In this document: piece by piece, positions 17,363 to 24,951 of the stretch | How the letters are laid out: each line of letters opens with the position of its first letter | Numbering within the stretch: position 1 is the stretch's first letter | Notes under the pieces: generated by a model | What the model was told of the DNA's origin: nothing | Databases searched by the model: none | Seen by the model: the letters and a program-made list of their open reading frames with translations, nothing else | DNA from: Streptomyces apocyni | GTDB taxonomy: Bacteria > Actinomycetota > Actinomycetes > Streptomycetales > Streptomycetaceae | Length of the DNA stretch: 64,000 bases | Assembly: GCF_009739465.1 (NCBI RefSeq) | Contig: NZ_WHOM01000072.1 | Location: 33,260 to 97,259 of the forward strand | Reading direction: 5' to 3' | Translations under genes and position numbers: made by a program

Positions 17363-17641
17363 TTACGGTTTCGCCTGCTCGACGTAACGGCTGAGATCCG
17401 CGGTGTCGAGCGGGCCCCGGACGCGGAACGACCGGAGAAACGCCCGACGGCGGACCGCCAGATCGAGACAGACCTGGGCGGGGTGTACGTAAGCACCCCG
17501 GCCGGGCAGCGTACCGCGATGATCGGGGACACATACACCCTCGATCACCACGACCCGCAGCAGATCGCTCTTAGCCGCTCGCTCCCGACATCCCACGCAC
17601 GTTCGCTCAGGGCATGCACGGGCATGCGTCCGGCCAGACAC
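17363..17641 (-). CDS. ylxR: YlxR family RNA-binding protein
   Basis: A 92-residue DUF448 protein. The signature CVGCRERAAKSDLLRVV and GRGAYVHPAQVCLDLAVRRRAF fits the YlxR/RnpM fold, an RNA-binding protein (in Bacillus it binds RNase P RNA). GTG start with GGGGAGG about 11 nt upstream. It sits between nusA and infB as usual. Two cysteine pairs (C10, C15/C18, C58) are present. Confidence 0.95.
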   Translation of the reverse strand: MSGRTHARACPERTCVGCRERAAKSDLLRVVVIEGVCVPDHRGTLPGRGAYVHPAQVCLDLAVRRRAFLRSFRVRGPLDTADLSRYVEQAKP

Positions 17642-17714
17642 GCTTAAGTCTACCTCCCCGTACCGACCTCACCCCATTGGGTGAAGAATCGAACGGATGT
17701 CGTCTTGATCTCAG

Positions 17715-17737
17715 TGGTCGATCTCAGAGATCGACCA
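17715..17737 (-). other. Hairpin and repeated TGGTCGATC in the nusA-ylxR gap
   Basis: A 10-bp perfect stem (tggtcgatct, 17715-17724, with agatcgacca, 17728-17737) lies 8 bp past the nusA stop, and the same 9-mer recurs at 17738-17746. It could be an attenuator or an RNase processing site separating nusA from ylxR-infB. Confidence 0.55.
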
Positions 17738-17745
17738 GTGGTCGA

Positions 17746-18774
17746 TCAGTGGTCCCGACGCTCCCGGCGGTACTCGCCCTCGCCCTCGCCGACCTCAGTG
17801 TCCGGGCGGATGTCGATACGCCAGCCGGTCAGCCGGGCGGCGAGCCGGGCGTTCTGCCCTTCCTTGCCGATCGCCAGTGACAGCTGGTAGTCGGGGACGG
17901 TCACCCGGGCCGACCGGGCGGCCAGGTCCACGACCTCGACCTTGCTGACCCTGGCCGGGGACAGCGCGTGGGCCACCATGTCCGCCGGGTCGTCCGACCA
18001 GTCGACGATGTCGATCTTCTCGCCGTTGAGCTCGGCCATCACATTGCGCACCCGGCCGCCCATCGGGCCGATGCAGGCGCCCTTGGCGTTCAGTCCCGAG
18101 CGGGTGGAGCGGACCGCGATCTTGGTGCGGTGACCGGCCTCGCGCGCGATCGCCGCGATCTCCACCGAACCGTCGGCGATCTCCGGGACCTCCAGCTCGA
18201 AGAGCTTCTTCACCAGGTTCGGATGAGTACGCGAAAGAGTGACCGACGGGCCGCGTACGCCCTTGGCCACGCGCACGACATACGAGCGCAGCCGCATCCC
18301 GTGCTGGTACTCCTCACCCGGGACCTGCTCCTGCACCGGCAGGATCGCTTCCAGCTTGCCGATGTCGACCAGGATGTTCTTCGGGTCGCGGCCCTGCTGG
18401 ACCACGCCCGTCACGATGTCGCCCTCACGGCCCGCGTACTCGCCGAGCGTCGCGTCGTCCTCCGCGTCCCGCAGTCGCTGCAGGATGACCTGCTTGGCGG
18501 TGGACGCGGCGATCCGGCCGAACCCGGACGGGGTGTCGTCGAACTCGCGGGGCGCCGTGCCCTCGTCCAGACCGGCGAGGTCCTCGGGGTCCTCCTTCGC
18601 CCAGACCGTCACATGGCCGGTTTCCCGGTCGAGCTCGACGCGCGCGTGACGGCGGCTTCCCTCGGTGCGGTGGTAGGCGATGAGGAGGGCCGACTCGATC
18701 GCCTCGACCAGCAGGTTGAAGGAGATCTCCTTCTCACGGACCAGACCCCGCAGGGCACTCATGTCGATGTCCAC
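17746..18774 (-). CDS. nusA: Transcription termination/antitermination factor NusA
   Basis: A 342-residue RNA polymerase-binding factor that acts in pausing, termination and antitermination. It has the N-terminal RNAP-binding domain (MDIDMSALRGLVREKEISFN), an S1 domain (GREGDIVTGVVQQ), and two KH domains (GACIGPMGGRVRNV, AIGKEGQNARLAARLTGW). It lacks the C-terminal acidic repeats of E. coli NusA, as normal in actinobacteria. GTG start 2 nt after the rimP stop, with GAGGAG inside the rimP end, so it is coupled to rimP. Confidence 0.97.
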   Translation of the reverse strand: MDIDMSALRGLVREKEISFNLLVEAIESALLIAYHRTEGSRRHARVELDRETGHVTVWAKEDPEDLAGLDEGTAPREFDDTPSGFGRIAASTAKQVILQRLRDAEDDATLGEYAGREGDIVTGVVQQGRDPKNILVDIGKLEAILPVQEQVPGEEYQHGMRLRSYVVRVAKGVRGPSVTLSRTHPNLVKKLFELEVPEIADGSVEIAAIAREAGHRTKIAVRSTRSGLNAKGACIGPMGGRVRNVMAELNGEKIDIVDWSDDPADMVAHALSPARVSKVEVVDLAARSARVTVPDYQLSLAIGKEGQNARLAARLTGWRIDIRPDTEVGEGEGEYRRERRDH

Positions 18775-18776
18775 GG

Positions 18777-19292
18777 CTACGCCTCCTCTTCGTTCTCTTC
18801 GTTTTTGTTTTTACGGCTGAACTCGATCTCCACACGGGCCTTCGCGATGTCCGCGAACGCGAGCCGCCGGGCGGTGGCCTTACGGCCCTTCACGCCGGGC
18901 ACCTCTAGGTCGAGGCCTTCGTCGTCCACCTTCAGGATGCGCGCGACCAGCTCGCCGGGACCTGCCTCGGGCGTCAGCTGGAACTTGACCAGGCGGTCGA
19001 TGGCGCGCACGTAGTGGCGGTGCTGGGTGAGCGGGCGGTCCGCGCCGGGGGAGGTCACTTCGAGTACGTACTCGCCGGAGCCCATGGCGTCCGTCTCGTC
19101 CAGCTTCTCGGAGATCTCCCGGCTGAGCTCGGCGCAGGTGTCGAGATGCACACCGCCGTCGGCGTCGACCACGATGCTGAGCACACGTCGCTTGCCGGCC
19201 GGGGTCACGGTGACTTCTTCGAGGTCCAGATCCTTGGAGCTGACGAGCGGTTCCAGTAGTCCGCGCAGCCTCTCGCTCTGGGTGGTGCTCAT
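18777..19292 (-). CDS. rimP: Ribosome maturation factor RimP
   Basis: A 171-residue 30S assembly factor, first gene of the nusA-infB operon. The N-terminal domain contains LEEVTVTPAGKRRVLSIVVD and the central region GSGEYVLEVTSPGADRPLT, the RimP signature. The C-terminus ends in a Glu/Lys/Asn-rich tail. ATG start at 19292. The gap to the divergent lipoprotein gene is 252 bp and must hold the operon promoter. Confidence 0.96.
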   Translation of the reverse strand: MSTTQSERLRGLLEPLVSSKDLDLEEVTVTPAGKRRVLSIVVDADGGVHLDTCAELSREISEKLDETDAMGSGEYVLEVTSPGADRPLTQHRHYVRAIDRLVKFQLTPEAGPGELVARILKVDDEGLDLEVPGVKGRKATARRLAFADIAKARVEIEFSRKNKNEENEEEA

Positions 19293-19544
19293 CCGGGTGA
19301 CTCCTCGGCCGCGTGTGCTGTTGTGGGTTCGTCGCGTGTCAGGTCAAAGGGTATCCGGTCGCACAGGGTGTTGCCGTCCACCGTCCCGCTGTCCGCCGCC
19401 GCCTGCCGCTGGCCACGCGGTGGGCGACGGGCGGGGGCGGCGCAGGTACGGTGATCACGGGCCCCGCGGTGACGCGCGCCCGCCCCACCCTTCCGACTGA
19501 CGAGTCTCACGAGCTTTACGAGCCTTACGACGAGGACGCCTGCC
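19293..19544. other. Divergent intergenic region between rimP and the lipoprotein gene, with 9-bp repeats
   Basis: This gap must contain the promoter of the rimP operon. Its right part holds four 9-bp tandem units at 19499-19534 (gacgagtct, cacgagctt, tacgagcct, tacgacgag) just ahead of the lipoprotein start. No gene is seen. Confidence 0.6.
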
Positions 19545-20093
19545 GTGCCGTTCACTCTTCCGTCGCGTAGCCGACGTACCAATCCGGGGCCACGCCGAAG
19601 GAGTCTGCTCGCCGGTGCGGCCGGTGCCGCGCTCCTCGCGGGCTGCACCGATGACGCGCCCGGCTCATCAGCGGGCAAGCGCCCTGGCGCGGCCGAGCGG
19701 GCACGCGCGCGCCTGGTGCGCGACAGCGCCGAGCTGGCCGACCGGTACACCGCGGTGATCGCCGCGCACCCGGCGCTCGCGGAGCGGCTGCGGCCGCTGC
19801 GCGCGGCGGCCAGGCAGCACGCGGAGGCGTTCGGCGGCGGGCCGGAGGGCACGTCGGCGCCATCGGACTCAGCCTCGGCCTCGGCCTCAGCTTCCGCCTC
19901 TGCCAGCGCCCGGGCGGCGGTTCCCACCAGTGAGAAGGAAGCCCTGGCCCAGCTGGCGGCGGCCGAGCGGAAGCTGGCTGACGCCCGCCGCGGCACGCTC
20001 CGGGACCTGCCCGGGGAGCAGGCCAGGCTGCTGGCCTCGGTCGCGGCGGCGGGCGACGCCCACGCTTACCTGCTGAGCGGGGCGGTCCGATGA
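19545..20093 (+). CDS. Putative Tat-type lipoprotein of unknown function
   Basis: A 182-residue protein with RRRS at residues 17-20, a hydrophobic stretch and lipobox LLAGC (Cys34), so it is predicted to be exported and lipid-anchored outside the membrane. The mature part is Ala/Glu/Arg-rich and probably helical, interrupted near residues 105-120 by an alternating Ser-Ala run. The start is GTG 19545. The stop overlaps the ATG of the DUF4439 gene (ATGA), so the two are coupled and may act together. I cannot assign a function. Confidence 0.85.
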   Translation: MPFTLPSRSRRTNPGPRRRSLLAGAAGAALLAGCTDDAPGSSAGKRPGAAERARARLVRDSAELADRYTAVIAAHPALAERLRPLRAAARQHAEAFGGGPEGTSAPSDSASASASASASASARAAVPTSEKEALAQLAAAERKLADARRGTLRDLPGEQARLLASVAAAGDAHAYLLSGAVR

Positions 20094-20578
20094 GGGAGGT
20101 GCGGCAGGCGGGCGAGGTGCGGCAGATGCGACAGGTGCGCGAGGCGGGCGAGGCACTGGCCGCCGCCTACCAGGCGGCCCTGCGGGCGGAGCACGCCGCG
20201 GTGTACGGCTACGGGGTGGTCGGGGGCCGGATCGGCAAGGACCGCAAGGCCGAGGCGCGCGCCGCGTACGACGCCCACCGCGCCCGCCGTGACACCCTCC
20301 AGCGCACCGTGCGCGGCCTGGGCGAGGAGCCCGAGCCCGCCGCCGCGGGCTACGCCCTGCCCTTCCCGGTGCCGGACGCCGCCGCCGCGGTGCGGCTCGC
20401 CACCGAGCTGGAGGACCGGGTCGCCGGGGTCTACGCGGACCTGGTCGCCGCGGCGGGCGGCGCCAAGCGCCAGGAGGCCGCCGACGCGCTGCGCGAGGCG
20501 GCGGTGCGGGCGGCGCGGTGGCGCGGCAGCGCCGTAGCCTTCCCCGGGCTCGCCGAACGGGCCACCGACACGGCGTAG
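20090..20578 (+). CDS. DUF4439 ferritin-like protein
   Basis: A 162-residue all-helical protein. The AEHAAVYGYGVVGGR segment and two long helices with Glu and His residues match the DUF4439 ferritin-like family of actinobacteria, whose role is not settled (a di-metal site is possible). The first ~18 residues are encoded by three 18-bp tandem repeats at 20096-20149 (VRQAGE-type units), so the annotated N-terminus may be recent or dispensable. It is translationally coupled to the preceding lipoprotein gene. Confidence 0.85.
   Translation: MREVRQAGEVRQMRQVREAGEALAAAYQAALRAEHAAVYGYGVVGGRIGKDRKAEARAAYDAHRARRDTLQRTVRGLGEEPEPAAAGYALPFPVPDAAAAVRLATELEDRVAGVYADLVAAAGGAKRQEAADALREAAVRAARWRGSAVAFPGLAERATDTA
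20096..20149 (+). repeat. Three 18-bp tandem repeats at the 5' end of the DUF4439 gene
   Basis: Units at 20096-20113, 20114-20131 and 20132-20149 begin gaggtgcggcag, gaggtgcggcag and caggtgcgcgag. They are in frame and follow the start codon directly. Confidence 0.8.
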
Positions 20579-20682
20579 CCTTCCCTGGGCTCCGCCCGAT
20601 TCCACCGACCTGGCCGACGACCGACCCCGACCGCCCCGACCAACCCGAGCGACCTGAGCAGGGCGAAAGGAACTACGCACGC

Positions 20683-21585
20683 ATGGCTTTCGAACCGCCG
20701 CAGCGCCTCGTCCAGGCGCTCGGCGAGTCGCCGGACGACGCCGAGCGCGACGGCACGGCCGGGTGGCTGGAGAAGCTGCCCCAGACGGCCCAGGAGGCCG
20801 TCTCCCGGCGCGAGCTGACCGTCGAGCGGGTGCAGGCCCCCGGTGGCCGCTCCAGCCTGGTCGTCCTCGTACGGCGGCCGGACGGCACGCCCGCCGTCCT
20901 GAAGCTGGCACCGCCCGCCGCCCAGCCAGGCCTGGAGGCGGCGGCGCTGGCCCACTGGGACGGCTGGGGGGCGTGCCAGCTCCTGGAGCACGGCGAGGAC
21001 GGGGCGCTGCTCCTGGAACGGCTGCACGCCGATGTCTCACTGCGGTCGCTGCCCGAGGCGAAGGCGCTGCTGGAGGCGACGGGTACGGTGCGGCGGCTGT
21101 GGGTCGCGCCGCCCGCGTCGCACGCCTTCGAGACGGTCGAGGTACGGACGGCCCGGCGCGCCACGGCTCTGGAATCGGCGGACGACTCCGTACGGCCGCT
21201 GGCGGACGCGGCCCTGGCCGCGCGGTCCGCGCTCGTCGCGGACGCCAGTGAGGCGTTCCTGCTGCACGGCGCCTTCCGTCAGGGCAAGGTCCTCGCCGGA
21301 GACCGGGCGCCCTGGCTCACGGTCGGCCCCGACCCGGTCGTCGGGGAGCGCGCTTACGATCTGGCCCCGCTCGTCCTGGACCGGCTCGACGACCTGGTCG
21401 CCGCCAGCAGCGGCGCGGCCACGGCGCGACGCCGGGTCGCCAAGCTGGCGGACTCGCTGGAGGTGGACCGGGAGCGGCTGCGGGGCTGGACCCTGTTCCG
21501 GGCGACGGAGACCGCGGTACGAGCCCTCCGCACAAACCACCCACGCCAGGCCGAGCCCCTGCTGGAACTGGCGTCCTGGCTGTAG
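20683..21585 (+). CDS. Aminoglycoside/streptomycin 6-phosphotransferase-like protein, probable pseudokinase
   Basis: A 300-residue protein with the APH(6)/streptomycin 6-kinase fold. The ATP-binding Lys is kept (AVLK, residue 74), as is Glu85. The catalytic loop, normally HGDxHxGN, reads HGAFRQGKVL (195-204): the catalytic Asp is Ala197, His is Arg199 and the metal-binding Asn is Lys202. The following IDPK-type metal site reads VGPDPVVGERAYD. Phosphotransfer is therefore unlikely, and a binding or scaffold role is possible. ATG 20683 is chosen because GAAAGGA lies just upstream; longer frames run through the previous gene. The 3' end is followed by ~750 bp without genes. Confidence 0.85.
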   Translation: MAFEPPQRLVQALGESPDDAERDGTAGWLEKLPQTAQEAVSRRELTVERVQAPGGRSSLVVLVRRPDGTPAVLKLAPPAAQPGLEAAALAHWDGWGACQLLEHGEDGALLLERLHADVSLRSLPEAKALLEATGTVRRLWVAPPASHAFETVEVRTARRATALESADDSVRPLADAALAARSALVADASEAFLLHGAFRQGKVLAGDRAPWLTVGPDPVVGERAYDLAPLVLDRLDDLVAASSGAATARRRVAKLADSLEVDRERLRGWTLFRATETAVRALRTNHPRQAEPLLELASWL

Positions 21586-21762
21586 AGCCCGCCGTGGGCC
21601 ACGGCCCGGCCCGAGCCAGCGGCTGACATCAGCCGTGCCGGCGGGCGCCCGGCCGTGGCGTGACACAGGTTCTCGGCGACTCCGGCGCGCACAGGCGCTC
21701 AGCGCCGAGCGGCGGCCCTGAAGGCAGGACGTTCCCTGGTTTGAGCCGGTGGTCAAGCCCTG

Positions 21763-22250
21763 GGGAGCAGCTCTCCGATCTTCGCGGACCAGTCCACGCC
21801 CGCCGTGAAGCGGCCAGGGCCTGTCCGGCGGATCAGGCCGGGCTGGGCGCTCGGTGCGCTGTCTGTTCTGGTGAGCGGGGCCTGGTGCGTGCGGCCGCAC
21901 GGCGGAGGACTGAGACATCGCGGAGCGATGGTGACGGACGACAACGCCGAGGGGGTCCCTCCCGCCCGAGCGGAGCGAAGCGAGTCCGAGGGCGGGGGCC
22001 TGCGTGCCACACCCCGCGACCCCGGCATGATCCGCCGGACAGGCCCTAGGTGTATTGCCCTGTGAGGTTGGGGACGTGGTGCGTCGGCGTGCGGCCGGAC
22101 CGCCCGCGTACTGGACGTCCGTGGGGGATGCGGCCGTACTCGGCCGTGCTCAGCCGTGCGCCGAAGGGAGTTCCTCCCTGCTCGAGCGCAGTCGAGAGCT
22201 TGGGGGCGCGTGCCAGGCGTCGCCCGCCCGCGACGATCGGGGGAGACGCC
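21763..22250. repeat. Type-B miniature inverted-repeat element, interrupted by element A
   Basis: The left end (ctctccgatcttcgcgg, 21771-21787) and right end (ccgcgacgatcgggggag, 22229-22246) match the ends of the intact element at 24766-24934. The interior from 22070 to 22240 also follows that copy (for example gcgtactggacgt with tcgtactggacgt, and gtgccaggcgtcg). A second element (21816-22047) lies between the two halves. A ctgctcgagcgcagtcgaga module is shared with the element at 58912-59131. Confidence 0.75.
21816..22047. repeat. Type-A miniature element with perfect 20-bp terminal inverted repeats
   Basis: A 232-bp unit bounded by agggcctgtccggcggatca (21816-21835) and its exact complement (22028-22047). 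It has no credible coding sequence and contains a smaller cccgccc...gggcggg inverted repeat near 21961-21996. No target duplication is obvious. It appears inserted in the type-B element. Confidence 0.8.
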
Positions 22251-22270
22251 CGCTGATCGGGGCGTCTCCC
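22241..22270 (-). terminator. Hairpin downstream of proS (distal)
   Basis: A 10-bp perfect stem gggagacgcc (22241-22250) with ggcgtctccc (22261-22270). It overlaps the right end of the type-B element, so part of the terminator may come from the repeat. Confidence 0.6.
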
Positions 22271-22285
22271 TTGGGGAACGGAGCG

Positions 22286-22317
22286 GCGCGTGCGGGCCAC
22301 TGGCGGCCCGCACGCGC
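22286..22317 (-). terminator. Terminator hairpin of proS
   Basis: A 13-bp perfect stem, gcgcgtgcgggcc (22286-22298) with its complement (22305-22317), 6-nt loop, 22 bp past the proS stop. Confidence 0.85.
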
Positions 22318-22338
22318 GGTCGGTGCGGAGCGGGTGGG

Positions 22339-24033
22339 TCAGGCCGTGAGGCGGGCGATCGCCTCGGCGACCGGGAGTTCCTCGCGCTCGCCCGTGCGGC
22401 GGTCCTTCAGTTCGACGACGCCCTCCGCCGTGCGGCGGCCCGCGACCAGGATGGTCGGGACACCGATCAGTTCCGCGTCGGTGAACTTGACGCCCGGGGA
22501 GACCCCGGCACGGTCGTCGACCAGGACGCGGACGCCCGCCGCGGCCAGCTGGTCGGCCACGGACAGCGCCAGCTCGGTCTGCGCGGCCTTGCCCGCCGCG
22601 ACGATGTGGACGTCGGCCGGGGCGACCTCGCGGGCCCAGCACAGGCCCTTGTCGTCGGCGGACTGCTCGGCCAGCGCCGCCACCGCACGGGACACGCCGA
22701 TGCCGTACGAGCCCATCGTGACGCGGACCGGCTTGCCCTGCTGGCCCAGCACGTCGAGCTGGAAGGTGTCGGCGTACTTGCGGCCGAGCTGGAAGATGTG
22801 GCCGATCTCGATCGCACGGTCCAGCTTCAGGCCGGTGCCGCAGGCCGGGCACGGGTCGCCTTCGGCGACGACGACCACGTCGAGGTAGTCGTCGACCTCG
22901 AAGTCGCGGCCGCAGACGACGTTGCGGGCGTGCGTGTCGGGCTTGTTGGCGCCGGTGATCCAGGCGGTGCCGGGGGCGACCCGGGGGTCGGCGATGTAGC
23001 GGACCTTCTCCAGGCCCTGCGGACCGACGTAGCCGCGTACGAGGTCGGGGCGGCCGGTGAAGTCGTCGGCCGTGACCAGCTCGACCTGGGCCGGGGCGAG
23101 GTGCTCGGCCAGCTTGCCGAGGTCCACCTCGCGGTCGCCGGGAACACCGACCGCGACGATCTCGCCGTCGACCTTGACCAGGAGGTTCTTGAGCGTCGCC
23201 GACGCCGGGACGCCGAGGTGCTCGGCAAGCGTCTCGATGGTCGGCGTGTCGGGAGTGTCCAGGTCCTCGGCCGGGCCGTGCACCGTGCCGTCGACCGGCT
23301 GCAACGCGAAGGTGACCGCCTCGGTGTTCGCCGCGTAGTCACAGGCGGGGCAGTCCGCGAAGGTGTCCTCGCCCGCCGGTGCCGGGGCCAGGAACTCCTC
23401 CGAGGCCGAGCCGCCCATCGCACCGGAGACGGCCGAGCAGATGCGGTAGTCCAGGCCGAGGCGCTTGAAGATCTTCTGGTAGGCCTCGCGGTGCAGAGCG
23501 TAGGACGCGGCCAGGCCCTCGTCGCTCACGTCAAAGGAGTACGAGTCCTTCATCTGGAACTCGCGGCCGCGCAGCACGCCGGAGCGCGGCCGGGCCTCGT
23601 CGCGGTACTTCGTCTGGATCTGGTACAGGATCACCGGCAGGTCCTTGTAGGACGAGCACTGGTCCTTGACGGTCTGGGTGAAGACTTCCTCGTGGGTGGG
23701 GCCCAGGAGGTGGTCGGCACCCTTGCGGTCCTTGACGCGGAAGAGCAGGTCGCCGTACTCGTCCCAGCGGCCGGACGCCTCGTACGGCTCCTTGGGGAGC
23801 AGCGCGGGCAGCAGGACCTCCTGGCCGCCGATGGCGTCCATCTCCTCGCGGACCACGCGCGAGACGTTGTCCAGCACCTTCTTGCCGAGCGGCAGCCAGG
23901 ACCAGATGCCCGCCGCGTTACGGCGTACGTAACCGGCCCGGACCAGCAGCTTGTGACTGAGCGTCTCGGCGTCAGCCGGGTCATCGCGCAGTGTCTTGAT
24001 CATCAATCGGGACATGCGCTGGACCTGGGCCAT
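22339..24033 (-). CDS. proS: Prolyl-tRNA synthetase
   Basis: A 564-residue class II synthetase that charges tRNA-Pro. The N-terminal catalytic part contains SRLMIKTLRDDPADAETLSHKLL at the start, motif 2 (RDEARPRSGVLRGREF) and motif 3 (MGSYGIGVSRAV). An editing (INS) domain lies between motifs 2 and 3 (residues ~230-400), and the C-terminal anticodon-binding domain follows (ADVHIVAAG...AGVRVLVDDRAGVSPGVK). This is the bacterial ProS type. ATG with AGGAG 7 nt upstream. It follows two GNAT genes with a 67-bp gap. Confidence 0.97.
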   Translation of the reverse strand: MAQVQRMSRLMIKTLRDDPADAETLSHKLLVRAGYVRRNAAGIWSWLPLGKKVLDNVSRVVREEMDAIGGQEVLLPALLPKEPYEASGRWDEYGDLLFRVKDRKGADHLLGPTHEEVFTQTVKDQCSSYKDLPVILYQIQTKYRDEARPRSGVLRGREFQMKDSYSFDVSDEGLAASYALHREAYQKIFKRLGLDYRICSAVSGAMGGSASEEFLAPAPAGEDTFADCPACDYAANTEAVTFALQPVDGTVHGPAEDLDTPDTPTIETLAEHLGVPASATLKNLLVKVDGEIVAVGVPGDREVDLGKLAEHLAPAQVELVTADDFTGRPDLVRGYVGPQGLEKVRYIADPRVAPGTAWITGANKPDTHARNVVCGRDFEVDDYLDVVVVAEGDPCPACGTGLKLDRAIEIGHIFQLGRKYADTFQLDVLGQQGKPVRVTMGSYGIGVSRAVAALAEQSADDKGLCWAREVAPADVHIVAAGKAAQTELALSVADQLAAAGVRVLVDDRAGVSPGVKFTDAELIGVPTILVAGRRTAEGVVELKDRRTGEREELPVAEAIARLTA

Positions 24034-24100
24034 GGTGAACTCCTGCGTGGAAAGCGTCGACTGTTCAGGAGGTTAACCGGGTCACGGGCCCGGGCGGAAA

Positions 24101-24718
24101 TCAGTTGCCGGGACGACGGCGTCCGACGCCCCCGCCAAAGCGTCCCGGGCGGCGGCGCAGCGGCAGCGGGGCACCCATCACGGCGTACGGGCTGGGGGCG
24201 CTCGGGAAGTGCACCCGGCGGGCCAGGTCGATGTACCCGAGCGAGTGGTAGAGGCCGCGGGCGGGGCTGTCGGTGTCGATCGCGGAGAGGATCGAGCGGG
24301 GCTCGGGGACGGGATCGGTGAGGGTGGTGATCAGGGCGCGGCCCACACCGCGGTTCTGGAAGCCGGGGTGGACGTGCAGCTCGGTGATGACGAACGAGTC
24401 GTCGAGCCAGTCGTCGTGGCCGCTGCTGCGCAGATAGGGCTCGACGACGGTGGACCACCACTGACTGCGGTCGTTCGGCATGCCGTAGACGAACCCGGCC
24501 AGGCGGCCGTCGCGGGTGGTGGCACCGAGCGCGCGGGCGCCTGGCTGGCGCATGTGGCGCAGCACGATCTGGCGGCGTACGCCGACCTCTTCGTGGCTGA
24601 GCCCGAAGGCGATGGCCTGCACGGCGAGGGCCTCGTCCACGCGCGCGGCGAGGTCGAGCGGCCCGACCTCGACGTCGTCCGGGGACGGGGAGCGGCGGCC
24701 TCCGGGAAAGCTCAGCAT
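24101..24718 (-). CDS. GNAT family N-acetyltransferase
   Basis: A 205-residue acetyltransferase-type protein. The acetyl-CoA binding motif is ITELHVHPGFQNRGVGRALI (QxxGxG type), preceded by the ATTRDGRLAGFVYG strand and followed by NSP-like SPARGLYHSLGY. The C-terminus is a basic Gly/Arg-rich tail. Substrate unknown. It is in the minus-strand run ispG, GNAT, GNAT, proS; a 233-bp gap containing a type-B element separates it from the upstream GNAT gene. Confidence 0.9.
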   Translation of the reverse strand: MLSFPGGRRSPSPDDVEVGPLDLAARVDEALAVQAIAFGLSHEEVGVRRQIVLRHMRQPGARALGATTRDGRLAGFVYGMPNDRSQWWSTVVEPYLRSSGHDDWLDDSFVITELHVHPGFQNRGVGRALITTLTDPVPEPRSILSAIDTDSPARGLYHSLGYIDLARRVHFPSAPSPYAVMGAPLPLRRRPGRFGGGVGRRRPGN

Positions 24719-24765
24719 GCCGGGGAGACTACCTCTGGCGCGCCGGTCAGGAGCGGGTTCCGGGC

Positions 24766-24934
24766 CTAGGGGGCGTCTCTCCGATCTTCGCGGATCAGAC
24801 CGCGGCGTCTGGTGCGGTGCATCGGCGCGCGGCCGGATCGCCCTCGTACTGGACGTACTTGGGTGATTCGGCCGTGCGTCGAGGCGCCGTGCCAGGCGTC
24901 GCGGGCCCGCGAAGATCGGGGAGACGCCCCCTAG
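24766..24934. repeat. Type-B miniature inverted-repeat element, intact copy
   Basis: A 169-bp unit with 28-bp terminal inverted repeats (24766-24793 and 24907-24934) carrying one mismatch. Both ends begin or end with ctag. The ends read ctagggggcgtctctccg and the complement of it. The interior resembles the element split at 21763-22250. It has no coding sequence, and sits between two GNAT genes where it could also act as a hairpin terminator. Confidence 0.85.
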
Positions 24935-24951
24935 CGCCCACCGCGCGACGA

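Noticed and set aside
14644..17394. A 916-codon open frame on the plus strand opposite infB
   Set aside because: It is antisense to the well supported IF-2 gene, and its composition follows the high-GC shadow pattern; no family or ribosome-binding site supports it.
21586..22338. Short frames in the intergenic region after the pseudokinase gene
   Set aside because: They lie in the repeat elements and a terminator; no start signal or known domain.
22156..24321. A 721-codon plus-strand frame opposite proS
   Set aside because: Shadow of proS; it also runs through repeat elements and terminators.
24766..24934. A small insertion sequence
   Set aside because: No transposase frame; too short, so a miniature element is the safer call.
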